A stretch of 51,817 nucleotides of DNA from Nocardia lijiangensis NBRC 108240 (GTDB taxonomy: Bacteria > Actinomycetota > Actinomycetes > Mycobacteriales > Mycobacteriaceae): NCBI RefSeq assembly GCF_001613045.1, contig NZ_BDBP01000076.1, forward strand, positions 1 to 51,817. The letters are read 5' to 3'. A program made the translations under genes and the position numbers. The notes below the pieces were generated by a model. It was not told where the DNA came from. It worked only from the letters and a program-made list of their open reading frames with translations, and did no database searches. Shown one piece after another: positions 1-8,279 of this stretch; within the stretch, counting starts at the first letter, position 1; every line of letters begins with the position of its first letter.

Positions 1-707
1 CGCCGAGCCAGGAGCCGCGCGAGGAGCAGCGAAGATCTCCGCGCTCCGAGAGCCTGCGCTCCCGCGCGGAAGGCGCGCGGCCGGCGTGGTCGGCGAGACG
101 GCACAAGCCGGAGCCGCAGCAGACCGATTCCGAGCCCGAGTCCGGTGGCATCCCGACGGCCGCGTGGTCGCTGGCCAGCCAGGATCAGCAGCTGGTCTCC
201 GGTTCCACGGTGGCGGGCGACCTGCTGCGCGACGGTGTGGAGCGCGCCGAACGCGCAGGCGGTCGCGGCAGGTCGCGCGGCGGCCGCGCCGAGGTCGCGC
301 TCGACGAGGGCTTCACCGATGTGCACGATCAATTCCTGCTCGACGACGAGGAGGACGAGGACGAGGCGCCTGCCAGGAAGCGGACGCCTGCCAAGCGGCC
401 GTTGCCGCGTGGCTCCCGCGCCGCGCGCAAGGCGGAGTACGACGCCAACCGCAAGCAGTGGATGGTCCTCGGCGGGCAGAGCACCGGCGCTGCGGTCGCC
501 GGAATGTTGCTGTTCAAGGGTTTCGAGCGGATGTGGGAGATGCTGCCCTGGGTGGCGCTGGCCCTGGCGATGATCGTGATCCTGGGTCTGGTTGCCCTGG
601 TGCGGATTCTGCGCAGGACCGACGACATCCTCAGCACGGTGATCGCCGTCGTTGTGGGCATCTTCGTCACGCTGGGACCGCTAGCCTTTCTTCTCAGTAC
701 GAACTGA
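1..707 (+). CDS. Actinobacterial membrane protein, 5' end outside window
   Basis: The frame is open from base 3 to a TGA at 705-707, so the gene begins before the window. The visible part is a long, charged, disordered N-terminal region rich in Arg, Glu, Ser and Pro. An acidic stretch (LDDEEDEDE) and a basic stretch follow. Two hydrophobic helices at the C-terminus are probable membrane segments (around 534-612 and 622-701). Length, layout and the neighbour on the 3' side match the Rv0497-type conserved membrane protein that precedes Rv0498 in mycobacteria. No catalytic motif is visible and the function is unknown. The next gene starts 7 bases downstream, suggesting co-transcription. Confidence 0.8.
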   Translation, partial: PSQEPREEQRRSPRSESLRSRAEGARPAWSARRHKPEPQQTDSEPESGGIPTAAWSLASQDQQLVSGSTVAGDLLRDGVERAERAGGRGRSRGGRAEVALDEGFTDVHDQFLLDDEEDEDEAPARKRTPAKRPLPRGSRAARKAEYDANRKQWMVLGGQSTGAAVAGMLLFKGFERMWEMLPWVALALAMIVILGLVALVRILRRTDDILSTVIAVVVGIFVTLGPLAFLLSTN

Positions 708-714
708 GTAGGGA

Positions 715-1722
715 GTGGCTGTGGGGACCATCGGGCAGGCGGAAGACACTCGGATCGGCAGCGCGGTCGGGGGACCGGCGCCCGATCCGAGCGGGGAACC
801 GGCGGCGGGGACGCCGGGTGGATCGGCGAGCCCGCCAGGGCGCGACATCCTGGTCGGCCTGTCCAGCGCGTCGGTCTATCCGCAGAACACGGAGGCGGCC
901 TTCCGGTACGCGGCCGAACTCGGTTACGACGGCGTCGAACTGATGGTCTGGGCCGAGCCCGCCAGCCAGAGCATCGCCACCGTGCAGAGCTACATCCGCA
1001 GATACGGTGTGCCGGTGCTCGCGGTGCACGCGCCGTGCCTGCTGATCTCCCAGCGCGTGTGGGGCGCGGATCCGGTGGCCAAGCTGGAGCGCAGCGTGCG
1101 GACCGCCGAGGCGCTCGGCGCGGCGACCGTGGTGGTGCATCCGCCGTTCCGCTGGCAGCGCCGCTACGCGGAGGGCTTCGCCGAGCAGGTCGCCGAGCTG
1201 GAGGAGCACAGCCCGGTCGTCGTCGCGGTGGAGAACATGTTCCCGATGCGCGCGGATTCGCTGTTCGGCCGCGGCGCGAATTCGGCAAAGCGGTTGGAGC
1301 GGCGCGGCGGACCCGGCTGGGGCGTGACCGCCTTCAGCCCGTCCTACGACCCGACCGACACCGGCTTCCGGCACTACACCCTCGACCTCTCGCACACCGC
1401 GACCGCGGGCGCCGATCCGCTCGCGCTGGCCGCCCGGATGGGACAGGGCCTCGCCCACCTGCACCTGGCCGACGGGCGCGGTGCGGCCCACGACGAACAC
1501 CTCGTGCCCGGCGACGGCACACAGCCCTGCGTCGAACTGTGCGAGCAGCTGGTGCGCAGCGGTTTCTCCGGGCACGCCGTCGCCGAGATCAACACCCAGA
1601 ACGCCCGCACCACCGCCCATCGCGCGGCGATGCTGCATCGCACGCTGTCCTTCGCCCGGCTGCATCTGAACGGCGTGACCCCGGCTCCCGCACCGGCGTC
1701 CGCGCACGCGAATCAGGGCTGA
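715..1722 (+). CDS. Sugar phosphate isomerase/epimerase-like TIM barrel protein
   Basis: 335 aa, GTG start at 715 with a purine-rich stretch (gtaggga) just upstream. After a Gly/Pro-rich leader of about 40 residues the protein reads as an AP endonuclease 2-type TIM barrel: GLSSASVYPQN, then ELGYDGVELMVW, a metal-ligand-like VVVHPPFRW, AVENMFP, the DLSHTA strand and HLHLADG near the C-terminal end. The His, Glu and Asp residues at these strand ends are typical metal ligands of the family. It corresponds to Rv0498 by position. The substrate is unknown. The fold call is strong; an isomerase activity is inference. Confidence 0.85.
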   Translation: MAVGTIGQAEDTRIGSAVGGPAPDPSGEPAAGTPGGSASPPGRDILVGLSSASVYPQNTEAAFRYAAELGYDGVELMVWAEPASQSIATVQSYIRRYGVPVLAVHAPCLLISQRVWGADPVAKLERSVRTAEALGAATVVVHPPFRWQRRYAEGFAEQVAELEEHSPVVVAVENMFPMRADSLFGRGANSAKRLERRGGPGWGVTAFSPSYDPTDTGFRHYTLDLSHTATAGADPLALAARMGQGLAHLHLADGRGAAHDEHLVPGDGTQPCVELCEQLVRSGFSGHAVAEINTQNARTTAHRAAMLHRTLSFARLHLNGVTPAPAPASAHANQG

Positions 1723-1826
1723 CGCCGGCTCAATGTGATATTGATCAGCCCCGCACCGGGGAATGCCGTGGTCACTACCGAGAGTTGTACGCTGTACGAA
1801 TCTCTCGGAGTACGACAGGAGCGACG

Positions 1827-2714
1827 ATGACGCTGGAGTTCACCGCCGACATGGCCGGGACGGCCGCACTGAACGGCCCGTTCGGCGAGGTGTGCGCGCT
1901 GACCGAGCTGCTGTCGGCCGAGGACGGAATCGGGCGATACGCGGGCGTCATCGACGATATCTGGACCATCGGCCCGAAGGTGCACGGCGGCACCATGGTC
2001 GCCGCGAGCGCCGCGGCCGCCACCCGCTGGCTGCGCGCCTCCGATCCCGCGCTCACCGGGATGGCTCCGATCGCCGCCAGTTCGGACTTCCTCGGCGCTC
2101 CCGAGCCCGGCGAGGTCGAGTACGAGGTGCGCATCCGCAAGATCGGCCGCCAGATCTGTCTCGCCGATGCCACCCTCACCCAGAACGGCCGCGCCATGGT
2201 GCGCACCGCCTTCACCTTCGGTCATCTCGACGACATCGAACCGCTCTACGCTCCCGAGCACGGTGACATGCCCGCCGAGCCGGCTGACGATGCGATGGGC
2301 TACGAGGGTTCGCCGATGGGCAAGATCGTGCACGTCGCCAAGGGCGCCGACCTCTACCTGGACCGGACCTGGGCGCCGTTCCTGGAAGGCGCGAAGGGCG
2401 AGCCGCGGCTGCGGTTGTGGATGCGCCCGTTCGAGAGCGATCAGCGCGATCCCGACGTGTCCATGTACTTCGCGATGATGGCGGCCGACATGAGCCCGCC
2501 GGTGCCGGTGAACCTCGGCCACTTCGGCTGGGCGCCCACCGTGCAGATGACGACCTACCTGCGCCGCAGGCCTGCGCCCGGCTGGCTGCGCATCATCGCT
2601 ACCTCGCACGAGGTGGGTGGACGCATGTTCGACGAGGATCAGCTCATCCTGGACAGCACCGGCGCCGTGGTCGCGCAGAGCCGCCAACTCGCACTGATTC
2701 CCCAGCCGCGCTGA
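1827..2714 (+). CDS. Acyl-CoA thioesterase-family (hotdog) protein
   Basis: 295 aa from ATG 1827, preceded by acaggagcg as ribosome binding site. An upstream in-frame extension exists but overlaps the previous gene and lacks family-like sequence. The N-terminal half has the features of a TesB-like hotdog domain: GRYAGVIDDIWTIGPKVHGG, with a conserved HGG turn, followed by SDFLGAPEPGEVEYEVRI. The C-terminal half (NLGHFGWAPTVQMTTYLRR) is the second hotdog repeat. It matches Rv0499 in position and length. Expected to hydrolyse or bind an acyl thioester; substrate unknown. It lies 112 bp after the preceding gene, so it probably has its own promoter, and 23 bp before proC. Confidence 0.85.
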   Translation: MTLEFTADMAGTAALNGPFGEVCALTELLSAEDGIGRYAGVIDDIWTIGPKVHGGTMVAASAAAATRWLRASDPALTGMAPIAASSDFLGAPEPGEVEYEVRIRKIGRQICLADATLTQNGRAMVRTAFTFGHLDDIEPLYAPEHGDMPAEPADDAMGYEGSPMGKIVHVAKGADLYLDRTWAPFLEGAKGEPRLRLWMRPFESDQRDPDVSMYFAMMAADMSPPVPVNLGHFGWAPTVQMTTYLRRRPAPGWLRIIATSHEVGGRMFDEDQLILDSTGAVVAQSRQLALIPQPR

Positions 2715-2737
2715 CGCGCCAACTAATCTCTACAACC

Positions 2738-3559
2738 ATGACGAGAATTGCGGTGATCGGTGGAGGCCGGATCGGGGAGGCGTTGATCGCCGGCTTGCTG
2801 GAGGCGGGCAGGGCGAGCAAGGATCTGGTCGTCGTCGAGACGCACGCCGATCGGGCCGAGCTGATCGCGAGCCGGTTGGGCGTGCGCGTCACCGCCGAGG
2901 CGGCCGACGCGGCCGTCGGCGCCGATCTGCTGGTGATCGCCGTCAAGCCGGGTGACGTGGACGCCGTGCTGACCGAACTGGCCAAGGCCGAGCTGAATGC
3001 GGGCGACCGCGACCAGGTGCTCGTCTCGCTGGCGGCGGGCGTGCCGACAGCGCGGCTGGAGGCCAAGCTGCCCGCGGGCTTCCCGGTGGTGCGGGTGATG
3101 TCGAATACCCCGATGCTGGTCGGCCAGGGCATGAGCGCGCTCGCGCCGGGCCGCTACGCCAAGCCCGAGCAGCTGGAGCTGGTCACCGAGCTGCTCTCCG
3201 CGGTCGGCAAGGTAGTCACCGTGGCCGAGTCGCAGATGGACGCGGTCACCGCGGTATCCGGCTCCGGCCCCGCCTATTTCCTGCTGGTCGTCGAGGCCAT
3301 GGTGGACGCGGGCGTCGGGCTCGGCCTGACCAGGGACGTGGCCACCCAGCTGGTGGTGCAGACGATGGTCGGCTCGGCCGCGCTGCTCGACGAATCCGGC
3401 CAGAGTGCGGTGGAGCTGCGCGCGGCCGTCACCTCGCCCGCGGGCACCACCGCAGCGGCCTTGCGCGAGCTCGAACGCGGCGGTGTCCGTTCGGCATTCC
3501 TCGAGGCGTTGCACGCGGCCAAGCGGCGGTCCGCGGAACAGGGCGCGTCGGCGGAATAG
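2738..3559 (+). CDS. proC: Pyrroline-5-carboxylate reductase
   Basis: 273 aa from ATG 2738. It catalyses the last step of proline synthesis, NAD(P)H-dependent reduction of pyrroline-5-carboxylate. The N-terminal Rossmann motif IAVIGGGRIGEALIAGL (residues 4-20) is clear, as are IAVKPGDVD and RVMSNTPMLVGQGMSAL. The ProC signature region AVSGSGPAYFLLVVEAMVDA and the C-terminal helix LRAAVTSPAGTTAAALRELE are both intact. Length is normal for the family. The start is chosen because upstream in-frame sequence belongs to the overlapping shadow of the thioesterase gene, and because the Rossmann strand begins immediately after this Met. Order thioesterase-proC-HTH protein is as in mycobacteria. Confidence 0.96.
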   Translation: MTRIAVIGGGRIGEALIAGLLEAGRASKDLVVVETHADRAELIASRLGVRVTAEAADAAVGADLLVIAVKPGDVDAVLTELAKAELNAGDRDQVLVSLAAGVPTARLEAKLPAGFPVVRVMSNTPMLVGQGMSALAPGRYAKPEQLELVTELLSAVGKVVTVAESQMDAVTAVSGSGPAYFLLVVEAMVDAGVGLGLTRDVATQLVVQTMVGSAALLDESGQSAVELRAAVTSPAGTTAAALRELERGGVRSAFLEALHAAKRRSAEQGASAE

Positions 3560-3732
3560 CACCCGGCTCGTATACCTCGCGTTCTCCTCGGGGCAAACCG
3601 GGCGTCAGAAGCTGATTTCTCACACACGTCGCAGTAATCCCACTAGCCCCGCTAAGCTTCAAGGAGCACGTGCGTGTCTGTTCCGCCGGTGGGGAAGCCG
3701 GCGGCGCGGACGTGCCGGAGGTCAATGGTGCA

Positions 3733-4041
3733 ATGATGTCTTCCAACAAGATGTCTGCAAATAGCTCGGGGACGTCACCAGGTTCGTCCGGCCCATCAGG
3801 TGGCCGGAGCGGCGGTCGAGCGCAAGGCGGTTCGGGATCATCGGGCCAATCCGTGCTCGGCGGTGGTACGCAATTCCTCACCGTCGCCGAAGTGGCGAAT
3901 TTGATGCGGGTATCCAAGATGACGGTCTACCGGTTGGTGCATTCGGGTGAACTGCCCGCGGTGCGCGTCGGCCGATCGTTCCGCGTGCACGCGAAGGCGG
4001 TGCACGACTACCTGGAGACGTCTTACTTCGACGCCGGCTGA
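3733..4041 (+). CDS. Excisionase/MerR-type helix-turn-helix DNA-binding protein
   Basis: About 102 aa. The first ~45 residues are Ser/Gly-rich and disordered. The C-terminal part is a winged HTH of the excisionase/AlpA type: FLTVAEVANLMRVSKMTVYR, then HSGELPAVRVGRSFRVHAKA, ending in LETSYFDAG. This corresponds to Rv0500A. GGAGG at 3717-3721 lies 11 bases before the paired ATGs at 3733 and 3736; a longer start at 3670 is possible. Despite the name of the fold there is no phage context, and this is a chromosomal regulator of unknown target. The long low-complexity head is longer than in mycobacterial homologues as I remember them. Confidence 0.85.
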   Translation: MMSSNKMSANSSGTSPGSSGPSGGRSGGRAQGGSGSSGQSVLGGGTQFLTVAEVANLMRVSKMTVYRLVHSGELPAVRVGRSFRVHAKAVHDYLETSYFDAG

Positions 4042-4286
4042 AGCGGTTTCGGACCGCGAGAGGGCCCCGTACGGCTTGCGGCGGCCCGCGGATGACGGCG
4101 CGCTCGACCGCTAGGGTCCTTGCTCGTGCCGCCATCGCATACCGGTAGGATGAACCCTCGGTTCGTGTTCGCCTGCCTGCGGCGCCAGTTTGTGGTGTCC
4201 GGTGGCCGCTGGCGGCGCGGATGCCGAAATCAGCTAGGCGTACGCCATGGCGTGCGCGCCGAGTAGAGAGAACGCGAGGACACCCT

Positions 4287-4388
4287 ATGGGTTCTGTGAT
4301 CAAGAAGCGCCGCAAGCGCATGTCGAAGAAGAAGCACCGCAAGCTGCTTCGCCGCACGCGTGTTCAGCGGCGCAAACTCGGCAAGTGA
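4287..4388 (+). CDS. 30S ribosomal protein bS22 (33 aa)
   Basis: A 33-residue, extremely basic protein: it begins [19 protein letters not shown] and ends in RRKLGK, with about 18 Lys/Arg residues. It is the AURKAIP1/COX24-domain peptide annotated Rv0500B in M. tuberculosis. In structures of the Mycobacterium smegmatis ribosome the same peptide was identified as bS22, a small-subunit protein bound near the decoding region. Purine-rich GAGAACGCGAGGA lies upstream of the ATG. The gene stands alone, 245 bp after the HTH gene and before a strong terminator at 4480, so it is probably monocistronic. Identification rests on the near-invariant sequence. Confidence 0.95.
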
Positions 4389-4479
4389 GCATGCGCGCCC
4401 GCCAGGGCGTGCAACCGCCTTCGCTCCGCAGGTGCGGAGCCGACGGCGGACTTCGCCAGGCAGGCGCCTATGTGAACAA

Positions 4480-4515
4480 GAGGCCCGTCACCGCTCGGTG
4501 GCGGGCCTCGGTCTT
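4480..4515 (+). terminator. Hairpin terminator after bS22
   Basis: GAGGCCCG (4480-4487) pairs perfectly with CGGGCCTC (4502-4509); the adjoining TCACC/GGTGG adds further pairs around a GCTC loop. A short T-containing tail (GGTCTTTG) follows. It is the only strong hairpin between bS22 and the next gene. Confidence 0.75.
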
Positions 4516-4540
4516 TGAAACAGTTCAGTTTGAAACTTAT

Positions 4541-4584
4541 TCGATGTACCCGGTGACCGAAGTCGATGTATCCGGTGACTGAAG
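4541..4584. repeat. 22-bp tandem duplication
   Basis: Two adjacent 22-base units, 4541-4562 and 4563-4584, begin TCGATGTA and end GAAG. They differ at only two positions (C/T at unit positions 9 and 18). The repeat lies between the bS22 terminator and the SDR gene, upstream of its probable promoter. Confidence 0.8.
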
Positions 4585-4674
4585 TCATCGTTAGATCCTG
4601 GTTAATACTCTCGGCGACCCAGACGGTAGCGGTTACTCTGGAACCGCCAATAAATGTAAATGGGGGCCTGGTAG

Positions 4675-5766
4675 GTGGGATCGGGTGCTGCGGTGGGATC
4701 TGAGATAAGGGACGGGCACACGCCCAAGATCGTCATGGTGACCGGCGCCAGCCGATTCTTCGGTAGCGCCGTGGTGGCCAAGCTCGCCCAGGATCCTGCT
4801 GTGGAGCGCATTCTCGCCGTCGACACCATGACACCGAGCCGGGAACGGCGGCGCCGCATGGGGCGCGCCGAGTTCGTCCGCGGCGATATTCGAAACCCAT
4901 TGATCCGCAAGGTGATCGGCGGCAACGAGGTCGACACCGTCGTGCATACCGCGATGCTGGCCAAGCCGCCGTCCGGCGGCGGTCGCGCGGCGATGAAAGA
5001 CGTCAACGTGCTCGGCGCCATGCAGTTGTTCGCGGTCTGCCAGAAGTCGCCTTCGGTGCGACGCGTCGTCGTGCGCTCCACCTCGGCGGTCTACGGGTGC
5101 AGCGCCAAGGATCCGGCGAAATTCACCGAGGAAATGAGCGCGCGCACGCCGCCGCGCGGATGGTTTGCGCGCGACATGATCGAAATCGAGGGTTTCGTTC
5201 GTGGGCTTGCGCGCCGCCGCCCCGATATCGCGGCATCGATTCTGCGTTTCGCGCCCATTGTGGGCCCGCGACTGGCCGGTCGCGGCGTACAGTATCTCCG
5301 TTCACCGGTTACTCCGACCGTCTTCGGCCGGGACCCTCGAATGCAGCTGTTGCACGAAGAAGATGCGGTAGCCGCGCTCGCACATGCGGCGCAGACGGCT
5401 CCCGGCGGTACCTACAACGTCGCGGGCGATGGTGCGTTGGCGCTGTCACAGGCGGTGCGTCGAGCGGGGCGCATCGAGCTGCCGGTGCCGTTCACGGTGT
5501 TCCGCACCGCGGGTCGCGCGTTGATGGGGTCGGTGATGCGCGAATTCACCGGCGAACAACTCGATTACTTCCATTTCGGCTGCGGCCTGGACACGACGCG
5601 GATGCGAACCGAACTCGGTTTCGAGCCGCGATGGACCACAGTTCAGGCGTTCGACGACTTCATCGGGGGCGCAGCGTTGCGGCCCGTCTTCGATCCAGCG
5701 TGGATCGATGCCGCAGAAAAGAAACTGCTCGGCCTCATCGGGGCCGGTACGGGAGCACACCAATGA
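4675..5766 (+). CDS. NAD-dependent epimerase/dehydratase-family (extended SDR-like) protein
   Basis: 363 aa from GTG 4675; an upstream ATG at 4658 runs into a stop. The N-terminal nucleotide-binding motif VTGASRFFGSAVVAKLA, the acidic strand end AVDTMTP, and RGDIRNPLI show a Rossmann fold. STSAVYGCSAKDP matches the active-site strand of extended SDRs. The expected catalytic YxxxK is not visible: the aligned segment reads RGWFARDMIEIEG. By position and sequence it corresponds to Rv0501, annotated galE2, so UDP-galactose epimerase activity is doubtful. A dinucleotide-binding or regulatory role is an alternative. Its stop codon overlaps the ATG of the following acyltransferase, so the two are translationally coupled. 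Confidence 0.85.
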   Translation: MGSGAAVGSEIRDGHTPKIVMVTGASRFFGSAVVAKLAQDPAVERILAVDTMTPSRERRRRMGRAEFVRGDIRNPLIRKVIGGNEVDTVVHTAMLAKPPSGGGRAAMKDVNVLGAMQLFAVCQKSPSVRRVVVRSTSAVYGCSAKDPAKFTEEMSARTPPRGWFARDMIEIEGFVRGLARRRPDIAASILRFAPIVGPRLAGRGVQYLRSPVTPTVFGRDPRMQLLHEEDAVAALAHAAQTAPGGTYNVAGDGALALSQAVRRAGRIELPVPFTVFRTAGRALMGSVMREFTGEQLDYFHFGCGLDTTRMRTELGFEPRWTTVQAFDDFIGGAALRPVFDPAWIDAAEKKLLGLIGAGTGAHQ

Positions 5767-6791
5767 GCGACGTGGCGAAAGTCATCCAACTTCATGATCT
5801 GAATATCGAGGCCAGGCAGCGCACCAGCACCCGTCGCTGGCCGGACCCCGCACCTGGCGAAAAGAAGCCGAGCCGGGTCACCTCTCTGACCGATCGGCTC
5901 GCCTCGGCCGTGCCGCAGGCGCCGCAGTCGCTGTCCGACCTGGTCCGCAACGAAATCGGCAAGCAGATCGGCCGCACCGCCGATTTCGCCCGCCGCCGCC
6001 TGACCGGCGACTACCAGGTGGACGAATTCGGTTTCGACGAACACCTGCTCGAGTCGGTCATCCTGCCCGCACTGCGCCCGCTGTCGGATCTGTGGTTCCG
6101 CGTCGAGGTCAACGGCATGGAGAACATCCCCGAGGTTGGCGGTGCGCTGGTGGTGGCCAACCACGCGGGCACCGTTCCGATCGACGGCCTGATGCTGCAG
6201 CTGGCCATTCACGACCACCACGCCAAGCAGCGCGCGCTGCGCCTGCTCGCCGCGGACCTCATCTTCGAAATGCCCTTCCTCGGCGTGCTGGCCCGCAAGG
6301 CCGGGCACACCCTGGCCTGCCGCGAGGACGCCGAGCGCCTGCTGCGCTCCGGCGAGCTGACGGGCGTGTTCCCCGAGGGATTCAAGGGCGTCGGCAAGCA
6401 GTACTCCGACCGCTACAAGCTGCAACGCTTCGGCCGCGGCGGTTTCGTCGCCGCCGCCGTGCGCACCGGCGTGCCGATCATCCCGTGCTCGATCGTCGGT
6501 TCCGAGGAGATCTACCCGAAGCTGGCCGACATCAAGCCGCTGGCGCGACTGCTCGGCCTCCCGTACTTCCCGGTGACGCCGATGTTCCCGGCCCTCGGCC
6601 CGCTCGGCGCGGTGCCGCTCCCCTCGAAGTGGTACATCGAATTCGGCAAGCCCATCGCCACCACCGCCTACGAGCCCGAGGCCGCCGACGACCCGATGAC
6701 CATGTTCGAGGTCACCGACCAGGTCCGCGAGAACATCCAGCAGACGCTCTACAAACTCCTTACCAAGCGCCGGAACCCCTTCACCGGCTGA
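5763..6791 (+). CDS. Lysophospholipid acyltransferase-family protein
   Basis: 342 aa, ATG overlapping the preceding stop (ATGA). A PlsC-type acyltransferase domain occupies roughly residues 110-330. The catalytic block reads VANHAGTVPID, with His134 and Asp141; the spacing is H-x6-D rather than the usual H-x4-D. The phosphate-binding block is GVFPEGFKGVGK around residue 203. Further conserved elements are GRGGFVAAAVRTGVPIIP and YIEFGKPI. The first ~100 residues are polar and contain no obvious signal peptide. Corresponds to Rv0502. Probably acylates a glycerolipid or related alcohol at the inner membrane face; the acceptor is unknown. Coupled to the SDR gene. Confidence 0.88.
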   Translation: MSDVAKVIQLHDLNIEARQRTSTRRWPDPAPGEKKPSRVTSLTDRLASAVPQAPQSLSDLVRNEIGKQIGRTADFARRRLTGDYQVDEFGFDEHLLESVILPALRPLSDLWFRVEVNGMENIPEVGGALVVANHAGTVPIDGLMLQLAIHDHHAKQRALRLLAADLIFEMPFLGVLARKAGHTLACREDAERLLRSGELTGVFPEGFKGVGKQYSDRYKLQRFGRGGFVAAAVRTGVPIIPCSIVGSEEIYPKLADIKPLARLLGLPYFPVTPMFPALGPLGAVPLPSKWYIEFGKPIATTAYEPEAADDPMTMFEVTDQVRENIQQTLYKLLTKRRNPFTG

Positions 6792-7256
6792 ATCTTTGGC
6801 GCGCTGGCGCGCGCGCGTGTTCGCGGCCTCTATGTCTCGCGTCCGAGCGGCCGAGACTCGCGCCGGGGGCGCATGCGCTTCGGCCGCTCGGACGCGAGAC
6901 GGCCGCGAACGGGTCGCTCGTCGGGCTCGCTCCGTGCGGGGTTGATCGGGTGCCGATGGTGCGGTCAGGTTTGATGCGCGGGATCGTGGAGACCGATGTT
7001 GCGGGCCCGCCGCTCAGTGGTCGCCGCCAGGTGACTGCCTCCGACATCCTGCCGCTCGCTCGGCCACGCCACTGCCCGCGCGGGCAGCACCTCGGCTCAG
7101 CGGCCTGGATTACCAGGCGACACGAACCATGCGACGTTCACGCCCACCGGATCTCCCCAACCTGCACACCGATCCGAACAGACACATCCGCACCCCGATC
7201 ACCCCGCACGGAGCGAGCCTGACGCGCGAACACGCGCGCGCCAGCGCGCCAAAAAT
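6792..7256. repeat. Palindromic repeat patch between convergent genes
   Basis: This 465-bp gene-free stretch separates the acyltransferase and the HAD phosphatase. It holds a long hairpin: left arm 6834-6855 (GTCTCGCGTCC-GAGCGGCCGAG) and right arm 6880-6900, with 21 matched bases. It also holds outer inverted arms, about 6798-6825 plus 6926-6956 against 7191-7251, which share GGCGCGCTGGCGCGCGCG, TGTTCGCG and GCTCGCTCCGTGCGGGG. The same element recurs in inverted orientation at about 45,690-45,815. No credible gene lies inside; the short frames here are composed of the repeat. Confidence 0.85.
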
Positions 7257-8279
7257 TCAGTGGTCGCGGCGGCGGGTGACCGCTGCGGCGACGGCGCCGC
7301 CCGCGGCGCCGAGTGCGAGCGCGGTCGGGACGCCGATCTTCGCCGCCTTGCGGCCGGTGCGGAAATCGCGGATCTCCCAGCCTCGGTTCTTGGCTAGCTC
7401 GCGTAGGTCCGAGTCGGGGTTGATCGCGACCGCCGTGCCGACCAGTGAGAGCATCGGCACGTCGTTGTGACTGTCGGAGTACGCCGTACAGCGCTTGAGG
7501 TTCAGACCCTCGCGGATGGCCAGCGTGCGCACGGCGTGCGCTTTGCCGAGCCCGTGCAGGATGTCGCCGACGAGTCGCCCGGTGAACTTGCCGTCGACAC
7601 TCTCGGCCACGGTGCCCAGCGCACCGGTCAGCCCGAGCCGTTTGGCGATCACCTGGGCCAGCTCGACCGGCGTCGCGGTGACCAGCCAGACCTGCTGGCC
7701 CGCGTCCAAGTGCATCTGCGCCAATGCGCGGGTGCCCGGCCAGATCTTGTCGGCGATGATCTCGTCGTAGATCTCCTCACCGAGCGCGGCCAGCTCGGAG
7801 GTCGGGCGGCCCGCGATGAACGAGAGCGCCTTCTCCTTGCCGGAGGCCATGTCGGTGCTGCTCTCCTTGCCGGTGACGCGGAACTTCACCTGTTTCCATG
7901 CCACATCGACCAGGTCGGAGGTCTTGAAGTACTTGCGCGCCGCGAGACCGCGCGCGAAATGCACGATCGAGGCGCCCTGCACCATTGTGTTGTCCACATC
8001 GAAGAACGCCGCCGCGGTGAGATCGCGCGGCACCTCCGGTCCCGTGGGCTCGGCCGTCGCCAGCTCCGATTCGTGCAGCGACAGCGCCGCGTCGGCGCTG
8101 GCCTCACCGGCCAGATTCGCGCGGACCTCCTCCTCGGTCGGTCCGAACGGACTGCGGGAGATGCGAGCGAGCTGATCCTGCAGGCCCTGGCCGAGCGGGC
8201 CCAGGTGCCACCGCACCGGGAACTCGCCGAACCGGCCCGCGATGAACCCGGCCCTCTCCACCTTCGATCGTTCCGGCAC
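7257..8279 (-). CDS. HAD-IB family phosphatase (SerB-like)
   Basis: 340 aa, GTG start. A ~85-residue polar N-terminal region precedes a complete HAD domain. Motif I is FFDVDNTMV (nucleophile Asp94, Asp96), motif II is VTATP, and motif IV is YSDSHNDVPML. A final hydrophobic stretch (GVPTALALGAAGGAVAAAVT) followed by RRR may anchor the protein in the membrane. It corresponds to Rv0505c, annotated serB1. The HAD-IB subfamily includes phosphoserine phosphatases, but also lysophosphatidate and other phosphatases, so the substrate is open. It points towards the acyltransferase across the repeat patch and away from the glutaredoxin-like gene. Confidence 0.88.
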   Translation of the reverse strand: MPERSKVERAGFIAGRFGEFPVRWHLGPLGQGLQDQLARISRSPFGPTEEEVRANLAGEASADAALSLHESELATAEPTGPEVPRDLTAAAFFDVDNTMVQGASIVHFARGLAARKYFKTSDLVDVAWKQVKFRVTGKESSTDMASGKEKALSFIAGRPTSELAALGEEIYDEIIADKIWPGTRALAQMHLDAGQQVWLVTATPVELAQVIAKRLGLTGALGTVAESVDGKFTGRLVGDILHGLGKAHAVRTLAIREGLNLKRCTAYSDSHNDVPMLSLVGTAVAINPDSDLRELAKNRGWEIRDFRTGRKAAKIGVPTALALGAAGGAVAAAVTRRRDH

